Origin: Candidatus Kuenenia stuttgartensis
GTDB lineage: Bacteria; Planctomycetota; Planctomycetia; Isosphaerales; Isosphaeraceae
Direction: 5' to 3'
DNA length: 6,168 bases
NCBI GenBank assembly: GCA_945872325.1
Contig: CAMBZY010000205.1
Location: forward strand, 1 to 6,168
The notes below the pieces were generated by a model. That model was not told where the DNA came from. It was given only the letters and a program-made list of their open reading frames with translations, and ran no database searches. Position numbers and translations under genes: made by a program. Shown here in pieces: positions 5,786-6,168 of this stretch (position 1 is the first letter of the stretch; each line of letters starts with the position of its first letter).

Positions 5786-6168
5786 TCAACGCTTGGAGAA
5801 TTGGAAGCTCTTACGGGCTTTCTTATGTCCATACTTCTTACGTTCAACCATCCGGCTGTCACGGGTAAGAAGATCAGCGTGTTGGAGGGTTGGCTTGAGG
5901 TCGGGACGAATCTCGATCAAGGCACGCGAGATGCCCAGTGAAACGGCGCCGGATTGGGCAGATTTGCCACTTCCGTTGACGTTCACAAAGATATCGAGAC
6001 GGCCAGCCATTTCGGTCAGGACGAGTGGGCCCCGAACAGTGGATTGCTGAATTTCGTCCACGAAGTAATCGTCAACAGGCAGCCCGTTGACAACAAACTT
6101 ACCGGTCCCTTCCAGAACGCGGACGCGGGCAACGGCGGTCTTACGTCGACCAGTGCCCCAATTGGGTG
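5786..6168 (-). CDS. rpsI: 30S ribosomal protein S9 (uS9), 5' end outside window
   Basis: This gene encodes a small-subunit ribosomal protein whose C-terminal tail reaches the P-site tRNA. The frame is open from the right edge to the stop at 5786-5788, giving 126 visible residues. GTGRRKTAVARVRV, near the visible N terminus, is the conserved start of the uS9 fold. GRLDIFVNVNGSGKSAQSGA, GISRAL, LLTRDSRMVERKKYG and the ending QFSKR are all hallmark segments, including the terminal SKR that contacts tRNA. Since uS9 is usually about 130 residues, only a few N-terminal residues are missing. The valine GTG at 6061 is internal and not the start. In most bacteria rplM (uL13) lies directly upstream, which here would be beyond the right edge. 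An intrinsic terminator follows, so rpsI ends its operon. Confidence 0.98.
   Translation of the reverse strand, partial: PNWGTGRRKTAVARVRVLEGTGKFVVNGLPVDDYFVDEIQQSTVRGPLVLTEMAGRLDIFVNVNGSGKSAQSGAVSLGISRALIEIRPDLKPTLQHADLLTRDSRMVERKKYGHKKARKSFQFSKR

Noticed and set aside
5680..5862. 60-codon leftward frame and 69-codon rightward frame (5732-5941) around the rpsI 3' end
   Set aside because: They overlap rpsI out of frame and run through the terminator hairpin; no coding features.
6059..6061. GTG as the start of rpsI
   Set aside because: The frame continues upstream with conserved uS9 sequence (GTGRRKTAVARV), so this is an internal valine.

Overview
The window looks like planctomycete chromosome of moderate GC. 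It combines a PEP-CTERM exosortase substrate, a BexD/Wza-type export lipoprotein, long AT-leaning intergenic spaces and an inositol-phosphate synthase in one neighbourhood. The lineage is inferred from gene content and protein style; there is no rRNA or other direct marker.

Bases 1-3389 hold four genes read leftward, in transcription order: a myo-inositol-1-phosphate synthase (2187-3389), a sugar phosphate isomerase/epimerase-type TIM barrel (1260-2126), a UbiA-superfamily membrane prenyltransferase (316-1227), and the first 100 codons of a second TIM-barrel protein that runs off the left edge (1-302). Gaps of 60, 32 and 13 bp argue for one operon. The set suggests a pathway that makes inositol phosphate, modifies a cyclitol or sugar-like intermediate, and joins or handles it with an isoprenoid at the membrane. 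It resembles the partly understood ebo-type clusters of bacteria and eustigmatophyte plastids, but no product can be assigned. A candidate promoter lies in the 348-bp spacer to the right.

Bases 3738-4421 (rightward) encode a small secreted protein with an N-terminal signal peptide and a C-terminal VPEPS-helix-RRR sorting tail. It converges on 4418-5173 (leftward), a short polysaccharide export protein with a Tat-like lipoprotein signal. The two stop codons overlap in the four bases TTAG. PEP-CTERM proteins and exopolysaccharide export are known to be associated, so the pair may serve the same envelope or matrix function.

Bases 5174-5785 carry no convincing gene. They contain a strong nested inverted-repeat element (about 5498-5702) with roughly 35-bp imperfect terminal inverted repeats around a GC-rich hairpin, followed by an intrinsic terminator (5707-5743). 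The terminator serves the last gene, the 3' part of rpsI (ribosomal protein uS9, leftward, cut by the right edge).
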